A stretch of 64,000 nt of DNA from Brevundimonas vesicularis (GCF_014204545.1 NZ_JACHLJ010000002.1:1-64000), one strand, 5' to 3'; shown: positions 24,636 through 35,079, numbered from the stretch's first letter. The notes: generated from the letters alone by a model not told the origin. Numbers and translations are program-made.

Positions 24636-27401
24636 ATGAAGAACCGAATTCTCGGCACGACGGCGCTGGTCGTCGCGGCCGTCTCGCCGTTCGCCGCCTT
24701 CGCGCAAACGGCCGATCAAGTCTCGACCCAGGCCCCGGCTCAGGCGGATGTGTCCCAGGTCGACGAGATCATCGTCACCGGCAGCTATCGCCGCAGCCTG
24801 GAAGAGGCCGTCGACATCAAGCGCAAGACGGTCGGCTTCTCCGACTCGATCGTGGCGACCGACGTGGCCAACTTCCCCGAGCAGAACCTGGCGGAGGCGC
24901 TGCAACGTATCCCCGGCGTGACGATCGAGCGTAACAGGGGCTTGGGCCAGCGGGTGTCGGTGCGCGGCCTGCCCAGCGAGTTCACCTTCGTAACCATCAA
25001 CGGCCTGGCGACCGCCTCGGGCAGCGGCGGCCGCGATGTCGAGTTCGACATCTTCGCCTCGGAAATCATCCAGCAGGTCACGGTGCAGAAGTCCCCGCGC
25101 GCAGCGGACGAGGAAGGCGGCATCGCCGGTTCGGTCAATATCTCGACCGCGCGCCCGTTCGACTACGAGGGGCGTCGCGTCGTGGCGGCGGCCGAAGGCG
25201 CCTACAACTCCATCTCGGAAAAGACCGATCCGAAACTGTCCTTCCTCGCCAGCGACACTTGGGGCGACTGGGGCGCGCTGGTGTCCTTCTCGACTGCACG
25301 CCGAACCAACCGCACGGACTCGGAGTCGGGCATCAACTTCCGCCCCCTGACGCGCTTTCTCAGCGCCAGCGGCACGCGAGGAACTCAGGCGCAGGCCGTC
25401 TTGGCGCGTGATGCCGGCGTCATCGTCCAGAACCGCGCCAACGCCGCCGAGACCGACCTGATCATCTTCCAGGACAAGGTCGGCGACCGCGCCTATCTGA
25501 ACACCCAGGACCAGTGGGGCGGCTCTCTTTCGCTGCAGTATCGGCCGTCGGCTGAGTTCAGCCTGGCCTTCGACGCCCTGATCGGCCGCTACGAGACCAC
25601 CGAAGACCAGTATGATGCGGCGGCCTATTCGGCCTCCAGCCGGTCGACGCTGGAGACGATCCACGAATACGACAAGACCACCCTGGCCGACTACAACATG
25701 GTCGTGCTGCGCGACGTCTCCTACACCGCCACCCAGCACGAGATGCTCAGCAAGGAGCAGATCAACGAGACCGACTATCGCCAGTTCGGGACCGAGTTGA
25801 ACTGGAGCGGCGAAAGCTGGAAGCTGCACGCCCTGGCCGGCTATTCCGGCGCCGAAAAGACGCTGGACTACTCAAACCTGAAGCACGTCGCCTATGCGCC
25901 GTCGCGCACGCGCTGGACCGCCGACGGCGGCGAGACCATCAAGAGCGCCAATCCCGCCTCGATCGACATGTACAACTCGCCTCAGAGCTATCTGTTCGAA
26001 GCCTATGAGACGTCATTGGAACAGATCACCGACGACAAATACGCCGCCCAGATCGACTTCACCAAATACTTGGGCCTGGATTTTCTCCCGGCCCTGACCA
26101 GCGTCCAGTTCGGCGCGCGCTATACCGACAAATCCAAGGAGCGGCAGTACGGCGCCCTGAACATCCAGGGGACCGGGCCGGGCCGGGTCGACTATCTGAA
26201 CCGTCCGATGTCGCGAAGCGAACTGACGCCGATCGGCGACCTGGTTCCCGGCGGCGCCTTCAGTATTCGTGATCTGAACTGGAGCCAGGTGTCGAACGAC
26301 TATGCCCGGCGCACCTTCCGCTACGACGGCTTTTCGACGCCGTTCGCGCCCGGCGACTACTACGAGGTGTCGGAAAAGGTCCTGTCGCTTTACGCCATGG
26401 CAGACCTGAACTTCGACATCGGTCCGGTGCCCGTCTCGGTCAACGGCGGGGCGCGTTATGTCGACACCTCAATCACCTCGTCAGGCTATCATCAGATCCA
26501 GAACCCGAACGGCACGACCGGCTTCACCCCCGCCCCGATTTCCAGCGACGGCGGCTATGACAAGGTCCTGCCCAGCCTGAACGTCACGGCCGAACTGACC
26601 GACAGCCTGGTGTTCCGCGCGGCGGCGTCCGAGACCCTGATCCGCCCGGCCCTGACCGACCTAGCCTACAAGCGCACGGCCAGCTTCAACTCGTTCCGCT
26701 TCACCGACGGTAATCCCAACCTCAAGCCGACCTATGCCAAACAGTGGGAAGTCGGGCTCGAGCAGTATCTGGGCGACGGCGGCCTGCTGGCGGTGTCGTA
26801 TTTCTGGAAAGAGATCGAGGGCGTGGTTCGTCAGGCCCTGACGGGCACCGTGCCGAACGTGACGAAGTACAACGCCAATGGCACAATCGACGGCGTCTAT
26901 ACCTTCGACGTCTATCAGCCGATCAACGAGGCCGGCTCCTATGAGGTCAGCGGGGTCGAGCTGGTCGCCGTGGTGCCGTTCGGCCAGTTCTACGCGCCGC
27001 TGGAAGGGTTCGGGATCAACGCCAACTACACCGTTCTGGACAGCTCGCTGACCGGCACGTCGAAACTCGGCATTCCCACCCCGCCGGTCGGCCTGGCCGA
27101 CAACACCTACAACGTCACCCTCTTCTACGAGAACGCCAGGTTACAGGCGCGGGCGTCCTATAACTTCAAGGACAAATACGTCGAAGCCATCGGCTACGAA
27201 ATGTATCCGATCTGGCGCGAGGGTTATGGCCAGGTCGATCTGTCGGCCAGCTACCGTGTGACCGACGCCATCCAGATCAACCTGGAAGGCATCAACGTCA
27301 CCGACGAGGCGACCAAGGGCTACACGATGGATCCGTCCTTCCCCACGATGTACGAAATGTCGGGACGCCGGATCAATCTGGGCCTGCGGATGGAGTTCTG
27401 A
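24636..27401 (+). CDS. TonB-dependent receptor (Xanthomonas/Caulobacter type)
   Basis: The protein has 921 residues. It has a signal peptide (MKNRILGTTALVVAAVSPFA, then AFAQ), a TonB box DEIIVTGSYRRS, and a plug with NLAEALQRIPGVTIERNRG, QRVSVRGLPSEFTFVTING and EGGIAGSVNISTARPFDYEG. The barrel ends RRINLGLRMEF with terminal Phe. This belongs to the large Caulobacterales receptor group with SxLEEAVDIKR-type leaders. It lies between the PI-PLC/phosphatase gene and the sigma factor, all on one strand. It lacks the N-terminal signalling (STN) domain that its downstream paralog carries, so it probably is not the receptor sensed by the FecR protein. Confidence 0.93.
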   Translation: MKNRILGTTALVVAAVSPFAAFAQTADQVSTQAPAQADVSQVDEIIVTGSYRRSLEEAVDIKRKTVGFSDSIVATDVANFPEQNLAEALQRIPGVTIERNRGLGQRVSVRGLPSEFTFVTINGLATASGSGGRDVEFDIFASEIIQQVTVQKSPRAADEEGGIAGSVNISTARPFDYEGRRVVAAAEGAYNSISEKTDPKLSFLASDTWGDWGALVSFSTARRTNRTDSESGINFRPLTRFLSASGTRGTQAQAVLARDAGVIVQNRANAAETDLIIFQDKVGDRAYLNTQDQWGGSLSLQYRPSAEFSLAFDALIGRYETTEDQYDAAAYSASSRSTLETIHEYDKTTLADYNMVVLRDVSYTATQHEMLSKEQINETDYRQFGTELNWSGESWKLHALAGYSGAEKTLDYSNLKHVAYAPSRTRWTADGGETIKSANPASIDMYNSPQSYLFEAYETSLEQITDDKYAAQIDFTKYLGLDFLPALTSVQFGARYTDKSKERQYGALNIQGTGPGRVDYLNRPMSRSELTPIGDLVPGGAFSIRDLNWSQVSNDYARRTFRYDGFSTPFAPGDYYEVSEKVLSLYAMADLNFDIGPVPVSVNGGARYVDTSITSSGYHQIQNPNGTTGFTPAPISSDGGYDKVLPSLNVTAELTDSLVFRAAASETLIRPALTDLAYKRTASFNSFRFTDGNPNLKPTYAKQWEVGLEQYLGDGGLLAVSYFWKEIEGVVRQALTGTVPNVTKYNANGTIDGVYTFDVYQPINEAGSYEVSGVELVAVVPFGQFYAPLEGFGINANYTVLDSSLTGTSKLGIPTPPVGLADNTYNVTLFYENARLQARASYNFKDKYVEAIGYEMYPIWREGYGQVDLSASYRVTDAIQINLEGINVTDEATKGYTMDPSFPTMYEMSGRRINLGLRMEF

Positions 27402-27440
27402 TCCGTTCGTGGACCTGAACCCCTGCCCTGACTGTCAGGC

Positions 27441-28028
27441 GTGCGCGTGATCCCCGCGCGTTCGCCTCGCCGAGACGCCTCCTCCTATTCGGGAGGGGGC
27501 GTCTTTGCGCCTGCGGCGGACACCGGCGTCGAGGCCGAGGTGAACCGTCTGCGGGCCGATCTGGTCGCCTATCTGCTGCGCAAGACACGTGGCGCCGGCG
27601 ACGCCGAGGACGTGGTTCAGGAGGCCTTCGTGCGCTTTCACCGCGCCGGTCACGACCTGGACAGCGCCGACGCCCGCCCCCTGCTGTTCGTCATCGCGCG
27701 CAACATTCAGCTGGACCGCTGGAAGGCCGATGGACGCGAGGCAGCGCGACGCAGCCCCCACGACATCCATCACCTGGACAATGGACCGCGCGCCATCGCC
27801 AGCGAGACGCCCGACGCCGAGACGGGGCTGATCCGGCGACAGGACCTGGCCGCCGCCGCCGCCGTGATCCGGGGCTTGCCGCCCAAGACCCGCGACGCCT
27901 TTCTGCTGCATCGGTTCGACGCCCTGACCTATCGCCAGATCGCCGGACGGCTGGGCGTATCGGTCAGCATGGTCGAAAAACATATCGCCGAAGCCCTCCG
28001 TCAACTGAAGAAATCCCGGGGCGACTGA
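27441..28028 (+). CDS. FecI-like ECF sigma factor
   Basis: The protein has up to 195 residues. It carries region 2 (VVQEAFVRFHRAG, RPLLFVIARNIQLDRWKADG) and region 4 (IRGLPPKTRDAFLLHRFDAL, TYRQIAGRLGVSVSMVEKHI), the FecI subgroup pattern. The start is uncertain: a GTG at 27441 opens the frame, but the first 25 residues look non-conserved. It directs RNA polymerase to a receptor promoter when released by the FecR-type regulator. FecR and a FecA-type receptor follow on the same strand. Confidence 0.92.
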   Translation: MRVIPARSPRRDASSYSGGGVFAPAADTGVEAEVNRLRADLVAYLLRKTRGAGDAEDVVQEAFVRFHRAGHDLDSADARPLLFVIARNIQLDRWKADGREAARRSPHDIHHLDNGPRAIASETPDAETGLIRRQDLAAAAAVIRGLPPKTRDAFLLHRFDALTYRQIAGRLGVSVSMVEKHIAEALRQLKKSRGD

Positions 28029-28115
28029 GGTGTCTCACCGCTGGATCGTTGTGTTTTTTGAGGCGGGTTGCAAAGGCGACCTGCACCGCGCGTCTAAAAG
28101 GAAATCGCCACGCTG

Positions 28116-29105
28116 ATGCTGGAGCGCCTGAACATCCTGATCGCCGCCCGTCCCAGGACGGCCGAGGCGTGGCTGGCCCGCATGGCGCGGCCGGGCGCAG
28201 GCGCGCGCGAGCAGGCGGCGCTGCTGGCGTGGCTGGAGGCCGACCCCGACCATCTGCGTCAGTATGAGCAGGCCAAGGCCGACCAGGCCGTGCTGGAGCC
28301 TCTGCGCGGCGCCTTCGCCGGCGATCTGGCGGCCCTGCGTCGCACCGAGCGCAAATCGACGACGCGCCGTCCCCTGCTGGCGTCGGGTCTCGCCGTAGCC
28401 GCCGTAGCCGCCGCCGTCGTCTTGGTCCCGATGCTGAAGGGCGCCGAACCGGGTCGGCTTTACGAGGCCGCGCCCGGCCGGATCACCGACATCGCCCTGG
28501 ACGACGGGTCGCGAGTGACGCTGGACGCCGGTTCCGCCATCCGCGTGAACCTGGGCGACGATGCGCGCCGTGCGACGCTTGAGCGGGGCGCAGCTTATTT
28601 TGAAGTGGCCCACAACGCCGCCCGTCCCTTCCAAGTGGCGGTCGGAGATCGCCGGGTGATCGTGACCGGCACGCGCTTCGTCACGGCCCTGACCGGCGAC
28701 AGCGCGCAGATTTCGTTGTTGCAGGGTCGCGTCGCGGTCGGGACGCGCGACGCGACGGCCAAAGGTGCGCTGGAGGGCGCCCTGACGCTGTCGCCGGGCG
28801 AACGCGCGGACTTCCAGCCGGGCAAGCCGGGCATCCGCAAGACCGCCGCTGACGTCGAGATGGCGACGGCCTGGCGCAAACGCCGCCTGGTGTTCCAGGA
28901 TGCGCCTCTGTCGGCCGTGGTCGCCGCCGTCACCCGCTATTCGGACCATCCCCTGATCCTGGCCGATCCTGTGCTTGGCCGGACGCGCGTAACGGTGATC
29001 CTGCCGCTTGAGGGCGAGGATGCGCTGGAGGATCGGATGACGGCCCTGCTGCCGATCCGCATCGTGCAGGACGAAGACGGCCGGCGGCTGATCCGCGCGG
29101 AGTGA
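28116..29105 (+). CDS. FecR-type anti-sigma/sigma-regulator
   Basis: The protein has 329 residues. The cytoplasmic N-terminus has the DUF4880-like segment (AEAWLARMARPGAGAREQAA, LLAWLEADPDHLRQYEQA). One membrane helix (LLASGLAVAAVAAAVVLVPM) precedes a periplasmic FecR domain (GRITDIALDDGSRVTLDAGS, RGAAYFEVAHNAARPFQVAV) and a C-terminal STN-like segment. It relays the substrate-bound state of the receptor to the sigma factor. It lies 87 bp after the sigma gene. Confidence 0.94.
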   Translation: MLERLNILIAARPRTAEAWLARMARPGAGAREQAALLAWLEADPDHLRQYEQAKADQAVLEPLRGAFAGDLAALRRTERKSTTRRPLLASGLAVAAVAAAVVLVPMLKGAEPGRLYEAAPGRITDIALDDGSRVTLDAGSAIRVNLGDDARRATLERGAAYFEVAHNAARPFQVAVGDRRVIVTGTRFVTALTGDSAQISLLQGRVAVGTRDATAKGALEGALTLSPGERADFQPGKPGIRKTAADVEMATAWRKRRLVFQDAPLSAVVAAVTRYSDHPLILADPVLGRTRVTVILPLEGEDALEDRMTALLPIRIVQDEDGRRLIRAE

Positions 29106-29177
29106 AGCGGCCGTATCGCAGACCTGTCATGGGACTGCGCTAAGGGCTTCACGGAACATCTCCCAGGGGCTCGCTGT

Positions 29178-32168
29178 TTGAAACCGCTCGGTGCATCGCT
29201 GCCCGCCGGCGTGCGACGCAGGCCATGGCGCGTCGTCTGCAGCGTTGCGACCGCCGCCTCGATCTCGGCCATCGCCCAGCCGGCCCTAGCCCAGTCTGGA
29301 TCGCGCGTTCAGACCTTCGACATCGACAGTCGGGACGCCTCCTCCGCCCTGCTGCGCCTGTGCCTGGAGGCGGGGTGCGAACTGGCCTTCATCCAACGAC
29401 CCGGCTTGGACGTGCGCACGCGTGCAGTCAACGGACGGATGAGCTGGCGCGTCGCCCTGGTGCAGATGCTGGAGGGGACCGACCTGCGCTATCGCTTCGT
29501 CGGATCGCGGGGCGTGCGCATCTGGGCCGTCGCCCCGAGCGCCCGCTCGGCCGCGCCGCCCCCGCCGGAAACGACCGAACTGGAGGCCGTCGAGGTGGTT
29601 GGCCGCCTGTCGGATCAGATCGACGAGGCCTTGCGGAGCAAGCGCGACGCCGACGTCATCTCCGATGGCCTGTCGTCCGAACGGATAGGCGACCTGCCGT
29701 CCGCCAATCTGGCCGAGGCCCTCCAGCGCGTGCCCGGCGTCGCTATCGAGCGCGAAGTCGGCGAGGGTCAGTTCGTCAGCGTCCGAGGTTTGGGTCCGTT
29801 GTTCCAGTCCGTGACCCTGAACGGCGCGCCCGTGGCCTTTAACGAGAATATTCGCAACTCGACCCAGAGCGGGCGGCAGTTCCGGTTTCGCGCCCTGTCC
29901 GTCGATCTGCTGGCGGGCGCGCGCTTGACCAAGTCGGCGACCGCGGACCTGATGGAGGGCGGCATCGGCTCCAACATCGACATCAAGACGGCCGGCGGGC
30001 TGGACGGCGATCCGTTCCTGTCGCTGCGGCTGGGCGGCGAGGCCACGACGCACGACGGACGCATCAGCCCCGATCTGTCCGTCGGCGGACGATGGGTGTC
30101 GTCCGGCGGTTCCGCCGGCCTGGTCGCCGGTCTGTCGCAGGAGCAGAGATCGGTCCGGTACGACCGGTTTCAGGTCATGCGCTACGGAGAAATCGTCGTG
30201 GACGGCCGCCCACTGGCGGTTCCGACCGACCTGCGCACAACGGTCGAAAGCGAGGATCGACGCCGCCGCAGCGGTGTCGTCGGCGCGGACTGGCAGGTCT
30301 CACCTGACCTTCGCCTGGACCTCGACGCCCTGGTCTCGACCTTCGACAACGCCATCCGCGAGGACCGGCTGGTCTTTGGCTTGGGTCAGCGGCTGGGGAC
30401 GCTGGGCGCCATCCAGCGGATTGACGACGAGGTCGTTACGGCGGGGCGGATCGCCGCCGGACGCATCGACAACAACACCGAGTTTTCGGACCAGTCGCAC
30501 CTGAACATCGCGGCCTCACTGGGCGCCGAACTGCGGCGCGGCAAGTGGCGGCTGGCTCCGCGCCTCAGCGTCTCCAGCGCCCGTTCCGTGCTCGACACGC
30601 CGCTAGAGCGACTATCTGCCCAGTCGCCGGAAGGCGTCGCCTACGCTTTCGATCTGGACGGCGCCGCCGATGCGCGCCGGGCGGCGCGCCTGACGACCGA
30701 CTTCGACCTGCGCGACCCCTCCCCTCTGGTTCTAGCCCAGTTGAACATCAGGGGGGTCCAGTCCCGCGACGAGGACATGACCGCCGTCCTGAATGCCCGC
30801 CGCACCTTGGACCTAACTTGGAGCGGCCTTCGGCTTTCGGCCGTCCAGATGGGCGGCCAGTTCAGCGCGCGCAGCCGCGACTATCAGCGTCGCGACCGCC
30901 GTGCGGCCCTGCGACCGGGCCGGGACGACATCGCCGGCCTCTATAAAAGCGCTACGCCGGAAGATGTGTTTTCCGACCTGATCGCGGCGCGTCCTGGCCC
31001 CTGGATCACCCCGGTGTTCGACAAGCTGCGCGTCGCCTTCGTCCTGCCCGGCGAACGTGACGACGTGATGTTTCGACCGGACGACCTGACGCCGACCGGC
31101 TCGGACCTGCAGAATTCCTACGGGGTCGAGGAGCGGGTTGCGGCGGCTTATGTCCGGGCGGACTTCGACGGTCGCGGGAGCGGCCTGACCTATTTCGGCA
31201 ACGCCGGGCTGCGGCTGGTCGGAACACACACCCATGTGGAAGGCGCGCGCATGGCCGGCGTCGGCGGCACGGCGCAGGTCATGCCCCTGACCCACGAAGG
31301 CGCCAATGCCATCCTGTTGCCCAGCCTGAACCTGGCTTTCGACATCGCGGATGACGCCGTGGTGCGCCTGGCGGCGTCGCGCACCCTCACACGCCCGTCC
31401 CTGGCCGACCTGCGCGCCTCGACGGTGCCCGCCAGCGTCCTGGTCTCGGCTATCTATCAATACGGGCAGACGGCCGTCGACAGCCCCGAGCCGGGCGTGA
31501 TCTTCAGCGGGATCGGCGGCAACCCTGAACTAACGCCCTATGTCTCGACCAATCTGGACCTGTCCTATGAGATCACCGGCCGCCGAACCAGTTTCAGCCT
31601 CGCCCTATTTCACAAGACGATCCGCGACTTCATCCAGGCGACCTGGGCCGTCGAGACCCTGACGTTCGAGACCCGAACCGGCGCGGCGGTCCAGGCGCCG
31701 GTCCTGATGTCGCGCCCGCGCAATGTCGGCCAAGCCCGGATCGACGGGCTGGAGGCGGGCCTGCACCACCGGCTCGGCGGCGGAGTGGGCGTCTGGGCCA
31801 GCGCGACCTGGACCGACAGCCGCCTCGGGAACGGCGAGCGTCTGACCGGTGTCTCCGACCTGGCCTGGTCGATCAATCCCTACTTGGAGCGCGGGCCCCT
31901 TGCGCTGAACCTGTCCTGGTCATGGCGATCCGCCTTCCGTTCCGAGGCAGACCTGCAGGGCGGCGGGGTGTCCGCCTTCATCGTCGGGCCCGCCGGCTAT
32001 CTAGACGCCCAAGCCACCTACCGGATCGACGCCCGCACCCGCCTGTCCATCGCCGCCACCAATCTGACCGACACCCGAGACCTGGCCTACGAACACACCC
32101 CCGCCCGCCTACTCCAGATCGGCTCGGCCGGCCCACAGGTTTCGTTCGGCCTGAAAGTGAACTGGTAG
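29178..32168 (+). CDS. FecA-type TonB receptor with N-terminal signalling (STN) domain
   Basis: The protein has 996 residues. After the signal peptide an STN domain is clear (VQTFDIDSRDASSALLRLCL, AVNGRMSWRVALVQMLEGTD, LRYRFVGSRGVRIWAVA). A plug (SSERIGDLPSANLAEALQRV, EGQFVSVRGLGPLFQSVTLN) and a barrel ending VSFGLKVNW follow. The STN domain contacts the FecR-type protein, so this gene and the two before it make a cell-surface signalling trio. The ligand is unknown; ferric siderophores or carbohydrate-like compounds are both possible for such trios in this group. Confidence 0.94.
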   Translation: MKPLGASLPAGVRRRPWRVVCSVATAASISAIAQPALAQSGSRVQTFDIDSRDASSALLRLCLEAGCELAFIQRPGLDVRTRAVNGRMSWRVALVQMLEGTDLRYRFVGSRGVRIWAVAPSARSAAPPPPETTELEAVEVVGRLSDQIDEALRSKRDADVISDGLSSERIGDLPSANLAEALQRVPGVAIEREVGEGQFVSVRGLGPLFQSVTLNGAPVAFNENIRNSTQSGRQFRFRALSVDLLAGARLTKSATADLMEGGIGSNIDIKTAGGLDGDPFLSLRLGGEATTHDGRISPDLSVGGRWVSSGGSAGLVAGLSQEQRSVRYDRFQVMRYGEIVVDGRPLAVPTDLRTTVESEDRRRRSGVVGADWQVSPDLRLDLDALVSTFDNAIREDRLVFGLGQRLGTLGAIQRIDDEVVTAGRIAAGRIDNNTEFSDQSHLNIAASLGAELRRGKWRLAPRLSVSSARSVLDTPLERLSAQSPEGVAYAFDLDGAADARRAARLTTDFDLRDPSPLVLAQLNIRGVQSRDEDMTAVLNARRTLDLTWSGLRLSAVQMGGQFSARSRDYQRRDRRAALRPGRDDIAGLYKSATPEDVFSDLIAARPGPWITPVFDKLRVAFVLPGERDDVMFRPDDLTPTGSDLQNSYGVEERVAAAYVRADFDGRGSGLTYFGNAGLRLVGTHTHVEGARMAGVGGTAQVMPLTHEGANAILLPSLNLAFDIADDAVVRLAASRTLTRPSLADLRASTVPASVLVSAIYQYGQTAVDSPEPGVIFSGIGGNPELTPYVSTNLDLSYEITGRRTSFSLALFHKTIRDFIQATWAVETLTFETRTGAAVQAPVLMSRPRNVGQARIDGLEAGLHHRLGGGVGVWASATWTDSRLGNGERLTGVSDLAWSINPYLERGPLALNLSWSWRSAFRSEADLQGGGVSAFIVGPAGYLDAQATYRIDARTRLSIAATNLTDTRDLAYEHTPARLLQIGSAGPQVSFGLKVNW

Positions 32169-32734
32169 GAAGCTTTCCGAAAGCCCATCATACCAGCCGA
32201 CCTGGGGCATGGATTGAGCATACGTCGATTATCGATCGGTTTCCGTGAATGATGTGATTCAAAGCCGTGCCGACTACTCATTGGGTAGGCAAGCGACGCG
32301 CCATGAGCGGTGATGACGAACGTGCCTTAAACACGACATTCCGCGCGTGAGGTGGAGGTCCGCTTTAGGCCGCAACGCCAACGTCTCAAGCAGGACGGGT
32401 TTGCGCACGCACCGAACATCCAAAAGCCAACGACAAGCGGCATTCGCATAAATCTTGGGTTTCACTTGGTTTACGGCAACATTGCGTGCCGCTTCCGCGC
32501 GCCCAAGCGACCATGGACCCCAAAGTCCCCACGGGGACGGCGCCGGGGCGGTAAAGGGAATGGTCGGCTCAAAGGAGGTCTGCGCCGGTCGAAGGCAGCG
32601 CGTGGGCACAGGCAGCCCACGATCCAGTGGAAGCCATCGCATTCGTGGCTATCGGGGCGATCAACCGGCTGGGGAGAGTTCATTTGGCCAGGAACTTTCA
32701 AGGCGAGACGGTGCTCGATATCTGTCGGTGGACG
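32169..32734. other. Non-coding or decayed DNA with one dispersed repeat
   Basis: There is no recognisable gene in about 566 bp. Open frames here have no family motifs and lack plausible ribosome sites. A decayed copy of a roughly 45-bp intergenic repeat lies at 32298-32341. Confidence 0.6.
32298..32341 (+). repeat. Dispersed intergenic repeat, copy 1
   Basis: It begins GCGCCATGAGCGG, followed by GAACGTGCC and ACGACATTC. The same order of blocks recurs at 41474-41516 and 59338-59381, and partly at 35183-35226. All copies are outside intact genes. Confidence 0.5.
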
Positions 32735-33590
32735 ACATGTTGCAACCACTGTCGAAAGCCGCAAAGGGAGACATCATTCGAACGATCGGCGGATGGGGTT
32801 TGGGGACGCTAGCGTTGGCGCTGTGCGTGCCGACGCTTGCGCGCGCACAAGATCAGTAATGCGGGGACATCGGGCCGATCGTTCGTCAAGCCTATCCCGA
32901 TGCGGTCGCGGACGGCGAGCGCACTATGAGAACTGGAAATCGCACGCTCACCCTCCCCTCGCCCTCGTCGATAAACCCTCACGCCATTGTCTGTCGTCGC
33001 TGGCGGGGGAGCCCCGGACGCCTTCTGGTCGCTATCCGGATGATCGCTGAGGTTGGTGTGGACTCGACGCTTGGTGATCTGGATGTGCTTGTCGTCGACG
33101 AGCCAACCGGCACGCCGCGCCAGAGGCTCCGCATCTCCCACGCCATGGACGACGACGCCGTCCGGATTTCCGGGATTTCTTTTGACACTGCCCCATACCG
33201 TCTCAGGCCAGATCGCCTGGCGTTTGGCGTGAGACGAGACTGGGTCGGCAGTTCGCGCCCGAACCCGTTCAGGAAACCACTCTATCCCTCTGCGAGATAC
33301 GGGGCGCGGCCCTCGCGTCGGTCTTGAACGATCTGATCGTTCAGCGCAGTCAAGGGGAATGGGATCTGTCCTGCGCCGGCCAGACGGTTGTGACCGAGCG
33401 ACTCCTTCGAATGATTCCCGGCCCGAAGGGACGGGATCTTTCTGTGCTGGAGCGCATCACACAAAGCACATCGAAGGAAGCCAAGAGTGGTGAGTGCAAC
33501 ACGACCGACCAGGCGGTCGCCCCTCGCACGATCCGCCTTTCATTCGACGGCATGCGCTACGACGTTCCCCGCCTGTTCCAGCGACGCTGA
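32735..33590 (+). pseudogene. Decayed exported protein of unknown function
   Basis: An ATG opens a signal-peptide-like frame (MLQPLSKAAKGDIIRTIGGW, then GLGTLALALCVPTLARAQDQ) that hits TAA at 32857-32859. The same frame continues without further stops to 33327 (for example DDAVRISGISFDTAPYRLRP). Around 33230-33245 the protein-like frame shifts to one ending at 33590 (VQETTLSLCEIRGAALASVL, SQGEWDLSCAGQTVVTERLL). This looks like one gene for a periplasmic protein, broken by a nonsense and at least one frameshift mutation. I do not recognise the family. Confidence 0.4.
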
Positions 33591-33783
33591 CCGTCGGGTG
33601 TCGCTGCAGCGCTACCTGCGAGTTCGTCGACGTCCCGGGTACGCAAGGGTCGGTCAGCCATTGCCTGAAAGCCGACATTCAGCCGATCGCAGGAGACGGC
33701 CTTCGACCCGTTGAGACCTGAAGGTCTCGCATCTGCCGCAGCAGTAACGCGGTCGCCGGACCAGCGTACATCCGGTCAGAGCT

Positions 33784-35079
33784 TCATGCTGATGCGCCTC
33801 GTCCTGAAGCCTCGGCCTTCACCCCATCCGCATCCGCATCGGGATTGCGACCCTGGCTGCGGTCGAACCACCGCATGACTGGCGTGACCGTAATCCCATG
33901 AAGCAGGATCGACATCAGGCAGATCAGACCCACGATGGCCCATAGGCGGTCGCCACCCTCAAACGGCGCGGCGTTCAGCCCATAAGCCAGATAGTAGAAC
34001 GACCCGACGCCGCGGATGCCGAAGAAGGCGAGGATCATCTTCTCGCGCAGAGGTCGCTTCCAACCGATCAGACCGATCATGCCGGTCAGGGGGCGCACGA
34101 GCAACACGATCACAGCAGCCACCGCCGCATCGATCGGCCTCAACGGCGCCAATAGACCCGACACCAGCGCGCCACCAAAGAGGACCAACACAACCATCAT
34201 CGCCATCCGTTCGATCTGTTCGATGAAGTCGTGCATCTGAGCGTGGAACTCGTGGTCCCGATCGGCATGCCGGAACGCCAGCGCCGTGATGAAGACCGCC
34301 AGAAACCCGTAACAGTGCAGCATCTCCGTCACCGAATACGAGATGAAGGTCGCCGCCAAAACGATGAAGCCGTCCCGTGTGGCGGCAAGCCGCGAGCGGA
34401 CCGGGATCGCAAAGGTCAGCCACCCGAACAGCCAGCCGATCGCCCAGCCGACACCCAGTCCCGCGCCGATCTCCCACAGCACGCTGACGCTCAACCATTC
34501 GGCGAACCAATCATGCTTCTGGCCCGCCGCTACCAAGGCCAGGGCGATGGCCAGGTTGACGAACGGAAACGCGAGCCCGTCGTTCAGCCCGGCCTCGGAC
34601 GTCAGGCCGAACCGAACCTCGTCTTCCCGCCCTTCGCGCGGCGCGCCAACCTGGATGTCGGAGGCCAGCACCGGGTCGGTCGGGGCCAATGTTCCCGCGA
34701 GCAGGATTGCTCCCGCCAGCCCAAGCCCCAGCACCGTCCAGCCCAGGATCACGATCGCGGCAACAGACAGCATCATGGTCACGCCCAGCAGTCGCCAGGT
34801 CACCCCCCAGCGCCGCAGATTGAAAATCCTGTCGATCTTCAGGCCAGCGCCCATCAAGGCGATGATCACCACGAATTCTGTCAGCCGCTCGGTGATGTCT
34901 GGATAGTTCTGGGGCAGCGGATCGAACCCCACCTGCGGCAGGGCGAAGAGCCCAGCCCCGAGGATCACGCAAACGATCGGCAGCGACAGCGGCGCGCGTC
35001 GGAACACCAGCGGCAACCATGCCACCAGAGCGACCAGCGCCCCCACCACAAACAGCATCAGGATATAGGGATCGGGCAT
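33784..35079 (-). CDS. Cation:proton antiporter, CPA1/NhaP-like
   Basis: The protein has 431 residues with about 12 membrane helices. It contains LLAGTLAPTDPVLASDIQVG and LTSEAGLNDGLAFPFVNLAI, which match the TDPV and ND ion-binding motifs of the CPA1 Na+/H+ exchanger family, plus FFGIRGVGSFYYLAYGLNA near the end. It acts in the inner membrane exchanging Na+ or K+ for H+. It stands alone with no operon partner. The C-terminal tail after WFDRSQGRN is short and acidic, with no TrkA/RCK domain. Confidence 0.92.
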   Translation of the reverse strand: MPDPYILMLFVVGALVALVAWLPLVFRRAPLSLPIVCVILGAGLFALPQVGFDPLPQNYPDITERLTEFVVIIALMGAGLKIDRIFNLRRWGVTWRLLGVTMMLSVAAIVILGWTVLGLGLAGAILLAGTLAPTDPVLASDIQVGAPREGREDEVRFGLTSEAGLNDGLAFPFVNLAIALALVAAGQKHDWFAEWLSVSVLWEIGAGLGVGWAIGWLFGWLTFAIPVRSRLAATRDGFIVLAATFISYSVTEMLHCYGFLAVFITALAFRHADRDHEFHAQMHDFIEQIERMAMMVVLVLFGGALVSGLLAPLRPIDAAVAAVIVLLVRPLTGMIGLIGWKRPLREKMILAFFGIRGVGSFYYLAYGLNAAPFEGGDRLWAIVGLICLMSILLHGITVTPVMRWFDRSQGRNPDADADGVKAEASGRGASA

